NCBI GenBank assembly: GCA_963556255.1
Contig: OY744611.1
Coordinates: 6,517,736 to 6,581,735, forward strand
Direction: 5' to 3'
DNA: 64,000 nucleotides
Source of the DNA: Allolobophora icterica
Taxonomy: Eukaryota > Annelida > Clitellata > Crassiclitellata > Lumbricidae
The notes under the pieces were generated by a model that worked only from the letters and a program-made list of their open reading frames with translations, searched no databases and was not told the origin of the DNA. Below, in pieces: positions 39,594-50,742 of the stretch (the stretch's first letter is position 1; the number at the start of each line of letters is the position of its first letter). Made by a program: the position numbers and the translations under genes.

Positions 39594-39869
39594 ATGTTAG
39601 GGCAAAACTTTTGCAAGTGGCTCGTTATAGGTAAAACAACTCTCTGCTGTCACAGATGCATTGGGGAGTATTGTTTCAAACATTTAGCACGACTGCGAAA
39701 CGGTTGCGGGACAAAACCTTGTGCTAAATGTGGAAGGGGAATAAAAAACCATTTGGGTGAGTGTATACGTTGTGGTTATTACGTCATAAAATCGAGAGTA
39801 CGACGCTGCGGACTAACCCGTGAATTCGAGAAAGAATGGAAAAGACTATCGAACATATTAGTAGAGTAA
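39594..39869 (+). CDS. Small zinc-ribbon protein, element 2
   Basis: 91 aa, same length as 2426-2701, with all ten cysteines retained. Differences cluster in the basic tail (about residues 60-75). The frame is intact and starts at ATG 39594 after the same GTGGTATACATAAAA leader. Conservation between otherwise diverged copies supports a real function, which I cannot name. Confidence 0.75.
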   Translation: MLGQNFCKWLVIGKTTLCCHRCIGEYCFKHLARLRNGCGTKPCAKCGRGIKNHLGECIRCGYYVIKSRVRRCGLTREFEKEWKRLSNILVE

Positions 39870-39936
39870 CAAAATTCTCTATTAAAGAAATGATTCTGTT
39901 ATTATATTGAGATAAATATATTATCTAGATATTACT

Positions 39937-42900
39937 ATGGATAAAAACATTAATCAATTGTTGGGTGAGTTTACTGGTCCCCCAGCTCTTCGAGCTATTC
40001 TACAAAATGTCTTAGACGAACCAATCCCAGATGCCGTCAAAAGGCGCTTACTACAGCCACTGCTTCCAAGGCCAATTCCTCCAGTGCGTAAGCGCAGAGG
40101 GGCAAAACGTAAGGCCCTTCTGGCAGAATTCGACCCACTCCTGATTAAGCAGGATAGAGGTGGACCACCACCCTTTCTAGTGCATAAAGAGCTCGCCAAT
40201 CAGCTTCTGAGAGACTTTCGTGCAGAAGTACCTCTTAAACACAGGCTGAAAGGAGATGCATTGGCCTTCTTGAGTGCAATGGAGTACAACATTGAGTCGC
40301 AGCTGAACGAAGAGCTCTTGAAAAATGGCGGTTTGAAATACTCACAAGTGCTGACGGCTGATTTGGAAAAGTTTTCACCGACCGTAGATAGCGTGTACGA
40401 CGGCAACGCGGCTCCTGGTACTATTACCAACACGGTATACTTTCGAAGCACAGCAGTACCAATTACCAATGCGGGTAAAATCCAAGGGGCTATACGGAAG
40501 GCCAAGGCTGAAGTGCTCAAACGCCTCGAGGAGTACACCAATGAAGGATCGGGGTGGAGAGTTCGACGAGTCATAGCGCTAGACCTCAGTGTTGCAAGAT
40601 ATAAGCCTTTCCGAGGCAAGAGCTATTTTCCAACACCGAAGTATATCCCCTATCATTCAGTTATTAATGTCAAGAATGAAGACAACCGTTGCTTTGAGTG
40701 GGCCATACTAAGCGCCATGTATCCAGTAGAAAAGGACCCTCAACGCTCAAATAAATATCGTACCCACCTTAAGGAGCTAAACTTCGGCGGTATAGAATTT
40801 CCGGTGAAGGTCACAGATATCGGCAAGTTCGAACGCCAGAACCCGATGGTGTCCCTATCAGTCTTTGGATGGAATGAAGGGCTGTATCCAATCCGTGTCT
40901 CAACCGAGAATAGAGTTCACAATACTGATCTTCTGCTGTTGGTTAAAGGTGAGGATTACCACTATGTCTGGATCAAGGACTTGGCTCGAATGCTGTACAA
41001 AAACAGTGATCATAAAGAGCGAAAGCACCCATGTCGTCGCTGCCTACACATATTCTGTAGACAAGACTTACTGGATGCCCATATCAAAGATTGTCAGGGC
41101 ATCAGTGAGAAGCCTCAGCGGATTGAGATGCCTATGGATGATGAAAATATCCTCAAATTCCAGAACCATCACAAACAGATGCAAACCCCATATATCATAT
41201 ACGCAGACTTTGAGGCGTTGAACGTGCCAATCCTAAATGCGGCCATGAATCCCAACGAGAGCAACACCAGACAGATAGCTGAGCAGAAACCGTGTAGCTT
41301 CTGTTATATAGTGGTTCGATACGATGGCCGCACCAAGAAGCCGGTGCTATATCGTGGAGAGAACGCCGTGCAACAATTCCTACAACGAATACAAGGCGAG
41401 CTGGACTCTATCAAACAAAGGCTGGCTACCCCAGCTAAGATGGTTATGTCAGCGGCCGATCGCCAATCATTCCGCGAAGCCATCGAATGTCACATCTGCG
41501 GAAATGCTCTCGAAGCGGACAGAGTTCGTGACCACTGCCACATTACCGGTAAGTACCGAGGTGCTGCTCACAACGCCTGCAACCTCAAACTTCGAATATA
41601 TCCCGATAAGTGTAAGCTACCGGTGGTCTTCCACAATCTGCGAGGTTACGACAGCCATCTCATAATGCAAGCGATAGGTAGCTGTGAGGCCGCGCAGGAT
41701 GAACAAACTGAAATTAACTGCATCCCAAACAATATGGAGAAATACATGACATTTAACATTGGACAACTACAGTTCATTGATTGTCTCCAGTTTCTAAACA
41801 GCTCGTTGGATAAATTATCAGGAAACCTATCACTGGAAGATCTGAAAGTCACAACGGCATATATAAAGGAAAATTTCATTCACAATGATAGGACAAAACT
41901 AGATCTTTTGAGGCGAAAGGGCGTTTATTGTTACGAGCACATTGACGATTACCACCGCTTCGAAGAAGACCGACTTCCACCCAAAGAATCGTTCTACAGC
42001 AGGCTGTCCCGAGAGAACATCTCTGATGCGGATTATGAACACGCCCAACGAGTATGGAACGAATTCGACTGTAAAACTCTGGGCGACTATCACGACTTGT
42101 ATCTCCGCACGGATGTACTCCTACTAGCCGATGTATTCGAGACCTTCAGATCCAAATCGATGAAGCACTACAGTCTCGACCCGGCTAACTACTTCAGCCT
42201 GCCAGGAATGGCCTGGGATGCATTGTTGAAAAAGACGAAAATCGAGCTCGAACTTTTAACCGATATAGATATGCATTTGTTCGTAGAGAAAGGCCTCAGA
42301 GGCGGAATTTCGATGGTATCTAAGCGCTTCGCAAAAGCCAACAACCCACAATGCCCAGATCATGATACTACGAAGCCAGAAAACTGGATCATGTATCTCG
42401 ACGCTAATAACCTGTACGGCTGGGCGATGCAACAGCCATTACCAGTTGGAGGATTTAGCTGGGAAAGTCCAACTCTCGATGAAGTGTTGGAAACTCCAGA
42501 CGACGCGCCTGAAGGCTTCCTGCTCGAAGTTGATCTCGAGTACCCGGAGCACCTCCACTTTGCTCACAACGACTATCCCCTAGCACCGGAGACCCTGACA
42601 GTCCAAGAGGAGTGGTTGAGCGACTATCAGAATGTGCTTATGAACGAGTTGGGAGGCAAGTTCACAAAGCATGTGAAGTTAGTACCAAGCCTACGACCCA
42701 AGGAGCGGTATGTGGTCCATTATAGAAATCTCAAACTATATCACTCGTTGGGGCTACGAGTTTCTAAGATCCATCGTGCTATAAAGTTTAGGCGTGGATG
42801 GCTCCATACATCGAGGTGAATACGAAATTGAGAGCGAAGGCAACGTCAGAATTTGAGAAGGATTTCTTCAAACTGGCTAATAATGCGGTCTTTGGAAAGA

Positions 42901-43655
42901 CCATGGAAAATCTTAGAAAAAGAATCAGGGTCAACCTGGTCCCGACCTCAGAAGTTGACAAACTTCGTAAACTAATTGCGGACCCGGCCTACATATCGCA
43001 CAAAATCTTCAACGACCAACTTGCCGCGATTCACAGTTTGAAGAACAGGCTCAAGTTAAACAGACCTGTATATGTCGGCCAGGCCGTCCTCGACCTCAGC
43101 AAGCATCTGATGTACGACTTCTGGTACAACGATGTGAAAAACGAGTACGGCAACAATGCTCAACTCTTATACACAGACACTGACAGCCTGTTATTTCAGG
43201 TGGAAACTCCGAACGCCTATGTCGATATGTGGAACAAAAAACACTCATACGACTTTAGTGAGTTTCCTAAAGACAGCCCGTATTACGACATCGAGAACAA
43301 GAAAGTCGTGGGCAAGTTCAAGGATGAATGTAACGGAGTGGCCATCGCTGAATTCGTAGGACTGCGTCCGAAGATGTACTCGATCTTAAAATCAGGCGGT
43401 TCAGAAATCAGAAAAGCAAAAGGCGTTCAGAGAGCAGTTGTGAAGAAGGATCTGCACCACGAGCTATACAAGGAATGCCTGTTCGAACGAGAAGAGATGC
43501 GGCACACACAAGTCGTGATTCGAAGCCACGACCACCAGATCGGAGTGTACGAGCAGAATAAGATCAGCCTCTCTCCATTAGACACAAAAAAGTGGATATC
43601 TCCGGACGGGATAACAACGCTGGCATACGGGCACTACAAAATCAACGACGGTTGA
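39937..43655 (+). pseudogene. polB: Protein-primed DNA polymerase, frameshifted copy
   Basis: The reading frame runs from 39937 to 42819, then continues from about 42798 to 43655 in another frame. Relative to element 1 a net 7-base loss near 42792 causes the break. The first piece keeps the zinc finger, exonuclease, endonuclease VII-like module and polymerase motif A; the second keeps motifs B and C. The break separates motif A from motif B, so neither piece could polymerise. The N-terminus differs slightly (MDKNIN). About 10 percent of residues differ in the first 400, fewer later. Confidence 0.93.
42786..42800 (+). other. Inactivating 7-base deletion in polB of element 2
   Basis: Element 1 has ten bases between TTTAG and TGGATGGCTC; element 2 has three. 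This shifts the frame and leads to a stop at 42817-42819. Confidence 0.85.
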
Positions 43656-44708
43656 GTATTCTATCGGGGGGTAACTCAGTGCCCATAGGCACCAGAAGCA
43701 GCTCCTCACGTACAAAACCGCGGCCTGGCCCATCAACTAGATGGTATAAAGCCGGTTGACCAGCCCGCCGAACAACATCCAAAATAGCGTGGATGGTGAG
43801 CGACCAGTTAGGATCGGTGGCGCGTTTGCTTCCACCTTCGAGCTCGTCGGGAGCGTACAAATATCGGACGAGAACGTCGTTTCCAAGAATAGGCTCATCC
43901 ATTCCCCACAAACGAGTTTTCATTTGTGAATGAGAGGGCTTCTGTGTCACTTTAGCAGCTTTCATCGCTTCAACCGGCTTTTTCTCGAGCAAACGCGTCG
44001 GCTCATCGTTTAGTGCAGCCACAACTTCAGGCAATCGTCGAACCCATTCCACTGACCGTTCGGATGACCCCCTTGCAGCCAGGAGCAATTCCTGAGCGTA
44101 CTGGGCACCGAAAAGTCGCTCGGCCAGAGTCCAGTTAAAGCGCTCAACGATGCCCTGTTGGCGATGGTTACCGGCCTGTCCGCGTCTCACAAGTACGCTA
44201 TGCTTCGCCAGCAACGGTGTAAAATCACCCATAAATTCGCGTCCAGGATCGACCTGAAATAGTCGGGGCCAAGTCAATGGGCCCCTCTTATAGATTCGGC
44301 TTAAAGCGGCGGCGACTTCGGTCGCACTTTTGTTGATCAACGGTTCAGCTTCTTTGTATCGTGAGGCAACATCAACAACAGTGAGAGCGTATTTATAAGT
44401 CTTTCGGCCTTCTTTATCGTGAGGTAAAAGAAGAGATCGGCTTGGTGTACGGCGTTTGGTCGATATTCATCAAACTTTGGACGCGGTATGCGGCGTGGAA
44501 CGGGTAAATAAATCTGCCACACCGCTTGTTTTTTCAACCAATCACGAGCCTCGGCCTCGGAAACTTTGGCGGCTGAGGCTAGTTTTTTCACTGCAGCCTT
44601 GCCTCGCCAGTAACCTTTAGGGCTGTAATAGATAGTTGAAAGGTGCTTAGACGTTTCAGTAAAACTATATATTACAAACAGGTAAACACATACACAAATG
44701 ATTTTCAT
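43642..44708 (-). pseudogene. Integrase, broken copy
   Basis: The C-terminal piece (43642-44340) contains the second Asp and the Glu. The N-terminal piece lies in the 44337-44972 frame and keeps the first Asp (HQAD). A one-base loss near 44426-44432 (GGTAAAAG against GGTAAAAAC in element 1) shifts the frame. The probable start ATG is also changed to ACG (44652-44654), although the upstream in-frame ATG at 44708 survives. The catalytic core is therefore split. Confidence 0.9.
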
Positions 44709-45267
44709 TTGCATTTTCGCTGCCGTCCAACACCCATCCCCAGCCTCGACTTTGCTGACATAATGGCCGATCCTTCTTCTCATAATCCGGAGTTTCATCG
44801 GTGAGTGCGATCTTCGACGCGGCTGCAGCGAGGATGTCATCTGCGTGGTTACGCCCTGGGGTATCTTTATGAACCGCATAAGCCACATCATGGTGGAGGC
44901 ACGCACGGTCGAGCTGATTAACACCGTGATAGCGCTGTGACAGCCGTTTGTCGAGTTTTGTGAATGGTCCACAATAAGAGTACTTTCCTGTATTCTGAAA
45001 AGAACCTCCCGGATTATCTTCCGAAGGCATACCGGATGGAAGGCTCATATGCATTTCTGGTAGAGGAAGAGCGTTGAGGGCCCTATTCAGTAGAGAACCA
45101 CCAGTCTTTCGCGCTTTCGAAGGCAAAATTTGGCTCTTCTTTGCACCGCAGACGGCACAGGTTCCCTTCTTGGCTGGTCGCCCGTTTCGTAACTCGACGA
45201 TTGTTTCATTTGAAGTCTCAGTATGTTTCTTACATCGTAGGCAATACGTTGTTTTCGTTGAATACAA
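44665..45267 (-). pseudogene. DUF5679-like/PLA2-like protein with frameshifted tail
   Basis: The zinc ribbon and the PLA2-like core (YCGP, HHDVAY, HADD) are intact. A 14-base deletion near 44773-44780 shifts the frame after residue 165. This replaces the basic C-terminal tail with an unrelated one and runs past the normal stop into the integrase gene region (200 aa instead of 189). The catalytic domain might still fold, so it is damaged rather than fully lost. Confidence 0.8.
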
Positions 45268-45287
45268 TCATAACTCGTTGTCTCTAT

Positions 45288-45974
45288 ATGGAAATAACAA
45301 ATTTCGATCTCGAAGCCGACGATGGGAAAAAACACCACCATTGGTTGTTGCCATCCAGTATACGGTGTATAATCTGCGGGCCTAGCGGATGTGGGAAAAC
45401 AAGCCTACTGCTGAACCTCCTTCTGAAAAAGGGGTATCTACGGTTTGATCGGCTGTATCTATACTCGAAGTCTCTGGGACAGGAAAAATATCAGTTCCTC
45501 CGGGACTGGGTTACAGAGTTGGAAAAAGTTGCTGGAAAGGAAGTTGCGTCTTTTCACTCTTGCTCAGATGAAATAGTTCCAGTTGAATCATTAAATAAGA
45601 ATGCCAGAAGCCTTCTAGTTTTCGATGATGTCATGCTTGAAAAACAGTCGCCCATCGAAAGGTATTTCACTATGGGTCGACACGGTGGCGCGGACTTCTT
45701 CTACTTAACATAGAATTATTTTCGAATTCCGAAGCAAGCGATCCGTGACAATGCTAATCTTATCGTCCTCTTCCACCAAGACAGTACAAATTTACGAGCC
45801 ATTCACGATACGTTCGTGGGCGGCGACATGTCTTTCGATGAGTTCCGTACGTTCTTCAGCGAGTGTGCTGCCCAGCCATATGGATTTGCAGTCATAGATT
45901 TAACGTCTAAAGTGTACGACGGAAAATATCGTTGCGGGTTCGATCGCTTCTATAAGCCCAAGGCAAGTATTTAA
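45288..45974 (+). pseudogene. Packaging ATPase with premature stop
   Basis: Walker A (GPSGCGKT) and Walker B (LLVFDD) are present, but the CAA codon for the Gln of the TQN motif has become TAG at 45711-45713. The frame stays open for the remaining ~86 codons up to TAA 45972-45974, so this is a recent single lesion. The next gene starts 40 bases later, without the 2.7-kb spacer of element 1. Confidence 0.9.
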
Positions 45975-46014
45975 AGACACGATATAGGCAACATATAGTC
46001 GACATACAATCACG

Positions 46015-47118
46015 ATGTGGACAAAAGTTTCGTCTAAACAGGAGCGAGACGCCTTGACTCAGGATTATTTAGCTCGGAGAAATCGACTGAGACAGCGTTT
46101 TGTGGATGAGAAGCTCGGTGAAGCCAACCTTCAGTACGATGCTGCAAAGCTTTTCAAACCAATAGCCACAGCCACGGCTGAATCCCAGGCGGCTACGTCT
46201 AAGGAGCTGCAGAAAGTTACCAGCGGTTTACAGGATTTGCCGGCGCAGATTTCAGAGTCTGCTAATTATAACCCGATAGCAGCTTTATTCGGTGATGCCG
46301 CAGGAACAGTAGCTGCTCCAGACCTTCCAGCGCTTCCAACATCCCGAATTCCCCCCGCATTGTTAGTAGATCCAAACAAATATCTCAACGTCGCGGCAAT
46401 CACACGGCATGGGTTTAAACCTCCGAGCGAGTTCGATTTAGCCGACATTGCAGGTGCTGAAAAGATAATCGGTGAGGTAATTCACTATAATCGCCACACC
46501 CTGGGCAAAGAGAAAAGGAAAGCCAATAAGCAAGGAGACGAAGAAAAGGTAGATGAGGTGACTGCAGATATCGAAGCCCTAAGGGAATATAAAAAGCGAA
46601 TCCATACACTGCTAGCGGGCCACAGCCTCATCAAAAAGGGAAAGGGTTTCAGTGTCCCAGCAGTTCCTCTTAAATTACAAGGTAGCGCCTTGGGTGAGCT
46701 CTCCGTTGACCCCGTCGCGCTGTCTGCTGGTAGACTGAGAGAGTTTAAAGGTGGGAACCTCGTGCTCGAAGCTCCTGCCGATGAGTCGTTGTTCAGCCTG
46801 TTAACGAAACGATTCGTTAAGACTAAGCAATACTCGCCTCAGGCAATCGAGACTTTTAAAAAGCTCGTACGGATGTCTGGTCTGCCTATTCATGGCCGGA
46901 AAAGTAAAAAGTTCCAGCTGATTCTAGGCGGCGCGGTGCAATTTTACAACGATCCAAACGCCCTGGTAGAGAGGTTGCAGCTTTTGGTGGCCTCTAGGTC
47001 CGCGGGAAACACTGGTCTCGGCAACGAAATCTCCGCCATTCTTGATGAGTTACTGCGTTCCGGTGCGATCTCTAAAGAGCTGGCACTCGAATTAAATAGA
47101 AATATGCTCATAAAATAA
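46015..47118 (+). CDS. Coiled-coil/DUF8207-like virion protein, element 2
   Basis: 367 aa, same length as 11645-12748 and intact. Substitutions are scattered, with a small cluster in the Ala/Pro-rich linker (about residues 97-115). A long stretch corresponding to 12060-12280 is almost unchanged at nucleotide level. The candidate protease site reads ILGG followed by A. Confidence 0.8.
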   Translation: MWTKVSSKQERDALTQDYLARRNRLRQRFVDEKLGEANLQYDAAKLFKPIATATAESQAATSKELQKVTSGLQDLPAQISESANYNPIAALFGDAAGTVAAPDLPALPTSRIPPALLVDPNKYLNVAAITRHGFKPPSEFDLADIAGAEKIIGEVIHYNRHTLGKEKRKANKQGDEEKVDEVTADIEALREYKKRIHTLLAGHSLIKKGKGFSVPAVPLKLQGSALGELSVDPVALSAGRLREFKGGNLVLEAPADESLFSLLTKRFVKTKQYSPQAIETFKKLVRMSGLPIHGRKSKKFQLILGGAVQFYNDPNALVERLQLLVASRSAGNTGLGNEISAILDELLRSGAISKELALELNRNMLIK

Positions 47119-47128
47119 AGTACACAAG

Positions 47129-47923
47129 ATGGATCGCTCGGAGAAATTACTTGAAGAAATTAGAGAACTTTCACAGCCTAAGGAAAATTTTAGTATAGTT
47201 GTTTCCTCAGATACTACAGGGTGGACTACGGCTTTCTCACCACCGCTGTACCTGGATCCGAAAAGACGATTTGAGCTTGCTTTAGTCAATCTTGAAACTT
47301 ATAACTCGATCCCGAACATAGACAGCACAAATAACAAGTTCGTCTACAGCTCCACCAATGGTGCGACGTGGAAGACGATCATTTTGCCCGACGGAAGCTA
47401 TGAGATCGCACAGATTAATGATGAAATCGGCCGCCAGTTAGAAAAGCAAAATCCGCCGCCGACTGGTGTTGCTCAACTCGGCTTTAATTCTCCTATTACT
47501 ATAGGAGCTAACGCATCTACCCTACGCGCCTTCGTAAAGATAACGAATGCCCTTTATATAGTAAATATGGCTCAATCTACCATCAGGCAAATGCTCGGTT
47601 TTAACCCTCAGAGGCTTGGTAGTGGTTATAAAGAGGGAGAAAATCCAGTCGATATTCTCCGGGTGGACACAATCCTGGTAAATTGTGACATTATCTCTGG
47701 ATCGTATCGCAATGGTAGCCAGCTGCCAGTAATCTACAGTTTTTTCCCAGATGTATCGCCCGGCTACAAGGTAATTGAGTCTCCGAAAAATCTGGTGTAC
47801 CTACCAGTTGCACCGGCTGGTAACGTGCAGGGCATTCGTGTGTGGCTGACCGACCAGAATGGTGAACAATTAAACCTCCGCGGTGAGACAGTAACTATAA
47901 GGTTTCACATCCGCAGTGCGTAA
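47129..47923 (+). CDS. Penton (minor capsid) protein, element 2
   Basis: 264 aa, intact, starting at ATG 47129 ten bases after the previous stop. It keeps RRFELALVNLETYN and the DGSYEIAQIN block. Changes sit mainly in the strand-connecting stretches around residues 65-115, including one added residue (NPPPTG). Confidence 0.9.
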   Translation: MDRSEKLLEEIRELSQPKENFSIVVSSDTTGWTTAFSPPLYLDPKRRFELALVNLETYNSIPNIDSTNNKFVYSSTNGATWKTIILPDGSYEIAQINDEIGRQLEKQNPPPTGVAQLGFNSPITIGANASTLRAFVKITNALYIVNMAQSTIRQMLGFNPQRLGSGYKEGENPVDILRVDTILVNCDIISGSYRNGSQLPVIYSFFPDVSPGYKVIESPKNLVYLPVAPAGNVQGIRVWLTDQNGEQLNLRGETVTIRFHIRSA

Positions 47924-47945
47924 ATGTTCACACTTAAATATTCTC

Positions 47946-48395
47946 ATGTTTGTTCTTGGAATTAAAAAGCGGCGTCGTGTCGTGGGTGGTGGACTTTTCG
48001 ACTGGATACCCAAAATCGCGGGCTTCCTTGGCCGTGCAGGCTCCTTCATTTCGGCGAACAGAGGCGCAATCACAAACGTTGCCAAGGTGGTTGGTAATGT
48101 CGCGAAAGCTGGGGCCACAACAGCATCTGCCGTCAGGCAAATTGTTGATGCCGTGAAAGCGAGACGCGCTGCGGCGGTGGAAACGCATATGAAAAATTCA
48201 TCTGCCGCGCCCGTTGTTCCCGAACCTTTGGAGAAGGCGCTCAGCGACAAGAGCATCGAATACTTAAAACAACTGTCTGTGAGTCCGCCATCAGTTGTTC
48301 CGACAATGGCTGACATAAACAGCCGCATTGCTGGATCCGGTTTCAAGACTATAAAGCCGAGTAGTGGTGGTAGGGGTCTGTTTCTCGCAAAATGA
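47946..48395 (+). CDS. Short basic amphipathic virion protein, element 2
   Basis: About 149 aa from ATG 47946. The amphipathic segment after GGG is unchanged. It is shorter than element 1's copy because the palindrome-derived codons are missing near residue 78. Intact. Confidence 0.75.
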   Translation: MFVLGIKKRRRVVGGGLFDWIPKIAGFLGRAGSFISANRGAITNVAKVVGNVAKAGATTASAVRQIVDAVKARRAAAVETHMKNSSAAPVVPEPLEKALSDKSIEYLKQLSVSPPSVVPTMADINSRIAGSGFKTIKPSSGGRGLFLAK

Positions 48396-48496
48396 AAAAC
48401 ATATTGACAAAACGCAAAAAATGTTTAACCCACCACATATGAAATTCATTTACAGCATGATTAATAATTGAAGCTTGAACTTTTTTACTTATAATA

Positions 48497-49792
48497 ATGG
48501 CGGCATTTGACGTGCCGAGTGAAATGTTGGACATCGCTTCGGCGGTACCCGATGACAATAGCATCGAATCGTTTGAATACCGCGAGTATGAATCACAAAA
48601 TCCCGCAGCTATTAACAATGGCCAGGCCATACAGATCGACATCCAGAACCAAGACATTTTCACACAGCCTTCTAAGAGTTACCTTCTTGTGGAGGGCAGG
48701 CTTACATCAACTGGTGCGGCTTACATCGCAGACTCGTTGGTGTCATTCATCAACAACGCCATCCCGTACATGTTTTCTCAGATTCGATACCTGGCTAACA
48801 ATACCGAGATAGAGAATGTCATGTCACCTGGGCAAGCCACGACGATGAAAGGCATGCTGGTATACGGCGATGATTTTTCCAAAGGCGAAGGTTTAAACAT
48901 GTGTTGGCAGAAGGACACGAGTGCGGCGGCGGCGGCCGCGAATACCGGCTTTGAGGCCCGTCGACAGATGATCGTTGCTAAGCCAGACCCTATTGGCACA
49001 TTTTCATTCATCGTTCCCTTAAGACATCTATTCGGCTTTTGCGATGATTACCACAAAGTCGTATACGGGATTAAATACTCCTTACTGCTGAGCCGGCAGG
49101 GGGATGCAGACGCGATCTTCAAGGAAGCCGCAGCGACCAATGGCCAGATTACGCTGACTAAACTTTCCTGGTTCATGCCGCATATAATACCCGCTTTGGA
49201 GTATAAAAGCATGCTTATGAAGCAGATTGAAGCCAAGGTTAAGGTACCTGTAGCATTCCTCGCCATGCAATGCGACAACATTGCGGTGCCACGAGCGACG
49301 ACTTTTTCCTGGCGTTTGAGTGTTAAGTCGGGCACGGAAAAGCCACGCTGGATTCTTGTTGCTTTTCAGACTGGAAAGAATGCACATCAAGGCCAGAATC
49401 CGGCACTGTTTGACCATGCACAGGTTCGCAACATATTCGCTTTGCTCAACACCGATCGCTACCCAGTGGTTGACATGAATCTCGACTTCACGAAGAGGAC
49501 AACTTCTCGCGCTTACAAGGCCCTACGTGACTTCAAGGAGGAATATTGCGGTATAGACGCGCGTGAATCGTCATGCCAATTGACACCAATCGAATTTGTA
49601 GATTTGTTTCCGATCTTCGTCCTGGACGTGCGCAGGCAATCTGAACGACTAAAAACCTCTGTACAGGACATACAAATCAAGGTGGACTTTAACGCCGTGG
49701 TACCAAATAATACGACAGCCTTTGCCGTCTTGATCAGCGACCGACTCCTGAATTTTGAATCGGATGGCAGCAAATTCAACGTCGTTTACTAG
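48497..49792 (+). CDS. Major capsid protein, element 2
   Basis: 431 aa, intact, only about 20 residues different from element 1's copy, several of them in one loop (around 154-164) and at the far C-terminal third. The full set of double-jelly-roll family segments is present. It lies in the same order between the amphipathic and core genes. Confidence 0.95.
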   Translation: MAAFDVPSEMLDIASAVPDDNSIESFEYREYESQNPAAINNGQAIQIDIQNQDIFTQPSKSYLLVEGRLTSTGAAYIADSLVSFINNAIPYMFSQIRYLANNTEIENVMSPGQATTMKGMLVYGDDFSKGEGLNMCWQKDTSAAAAAANTGFEARRQMIVAKPDPIGTFSFIVPLRHLFGFCDDYHKVVYGIKYSLLLSRQGDADAIFKEAAATNGQITLTKLSWFMPHIIPALEYKSMLMKQIEAKVKVPVAFLAMQCDNIAVPRATTFSWRLSVKSGTEKPRWILVAFQTGKNAHQGQNPALFDHAQVRNIFALLNTDRYPVVDMNLDFTKRTTSRAYKALRDFKEEYCGIDARESSCQLTPIEFVDLFPIFVLDVRRQSERLKTSVQDIQIKVDFNAVVPNNTTAFAVLISDRLLNFESDGSKFNVVY

Positions 49793-49848
49793 AAATCGTT
49801 TTTTCACATTTAGATACAAGGCCCTCTTTTGATATATTTTTTCCAAAA

Positions 49849-50343
49849 ATGAAAACTGAATACGTTGCGTTCGGCCTTTCACTGACCGAAGGGCAAAAGC
49901 AAACATTGGCTAAAGCTGCGCGCGATGGCACTGGTGCCACGATTCGACTCACTCATGACCAGCTTCGTGGAGACGATAAGCTCGCGCTTACGAAGGTTCA
50001 AGCCGCACGAATCGCAAAGAAGATTACCTCAGGCGTTGGCATGGAGCTGAGATTCACCAAAACGCAATTGAAAAAGATGACAAAATCGGGCGGATTTCTT
50101 CCACTACTGGCTCTCCTCCCGCTGCTTTTTGGTGGGTTATCCGCGGCGGGTGGCATTGCCGCTGGGGTGACAGAGGCCGTGCACAACAAACAGGCCAACG
50201 ACGCCGCACTGGCGGAGGCGGAGCGTCACAATCGCGCACTCGAGGCGCGGGGGTCTGGTTTATATCTCGGGCGCCAAACTTATGGTGGTTGCTGTTCAAT
50301 GTGCAAAGGATCCGGTCTCTACTACATCGGGCAAAAAAACTAA
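49849..50343 (+). CDS. Core/pX-like virion protein, element 2
   Basis: 164 aa, intact. The N-terminal 95 residues nearly match element 1. The Ala/Lys region is shortened by about 26 residues, so the internal KKQASDA repeat is missing. The tail keeps GSGLYLG, a CC/C cluster and the terminal AAA AAC TAA. Confidence 0.8.
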   Translation: MKTEYVAFGLSLTEGQKQTLAKAARDGTGATIRLTHDQLRGDDKLALTKVQAARIAKKITSGVGMELRFTKTQLKKMTKSGGFLPLLALLPLLFGGLSAAGGIAAGVTEAVHNKQANDAALAEAERHNRALEARGSGLYLGRQTYGGCCSMCKGSGLYYIGQKN

Positions 50344-50714
50344 AACCGCTGAGCAACTTTGACATAGAGAAAGTTGCCAGAGCGCTGCCAGATTTCCGCG
50401 GTGTTTTCATGCGAGATGGTCTGCCCGCCGTGGCTAGTGAGAAGGAGTGTGGAGTTGTTAATTTAGATTCCGGTTCTGGCGATGGTACTCACTGGGTCGC
50501 CTATTGGATAGATGGACCTACAGTTGTCTATTTTGATAGTTATGGGCTGGATCCACCTCTCGAAATTTCTCGATATTTAAACCGTTCCATAAGAACTCAA
50601 ACATTTCAGCTGCAGGGGCCTGATGATGTTGTATGTGGTCATCTCTGTCTGGTCGTGCTAAGAGGGCTCACTGCTGGAAAGAATTTTGAAGATATCATTC
50701 TTGACCTATGTTAG
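50289..50714 (+). CDS. Adenain-like protease in the -1 frame, element 2
   Basis: The frame is open with the catalytic His, FDSYG Asp, Gln and Cys all retained. As in element 1 it opens at a TTG inside the upstream gene, and no ATG precedes the conserved N-terminal region. Element 2 has three extra bases in the overlap, which keep the relative frame. Confidence 0.88.
   Translation: MLFNVQRIRSLLHRAKKLKPLSNFDIEKVARALPDFRGVFMRDGLPAVASEKECGVVNLDSGSGDGTHWVAYWIDGPTVVYFDSYGLDPPLEISRYLNRSIRTQTFQLQGPDDVVCGHLCLVVLRGLTAGKNFEDIILDLC
50334..50377 (+). promoter_or_regulatory. Candidate -1 frameshift signal, element 2
   Basis: A_AAA_AAC at 50334-50340, stop TAA at 50341-50343, a 12-base spacer, then stem GCAACTTT (50353-50360) with AAAGTTGC (50370-50377). 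Spacing and sequence match element 1 although bases just before and inside the spacer differ. Confidence 0.75.
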
Positions 50715-50742
50715 ACTTCCGTCACCCTTTTTGTATATAAAA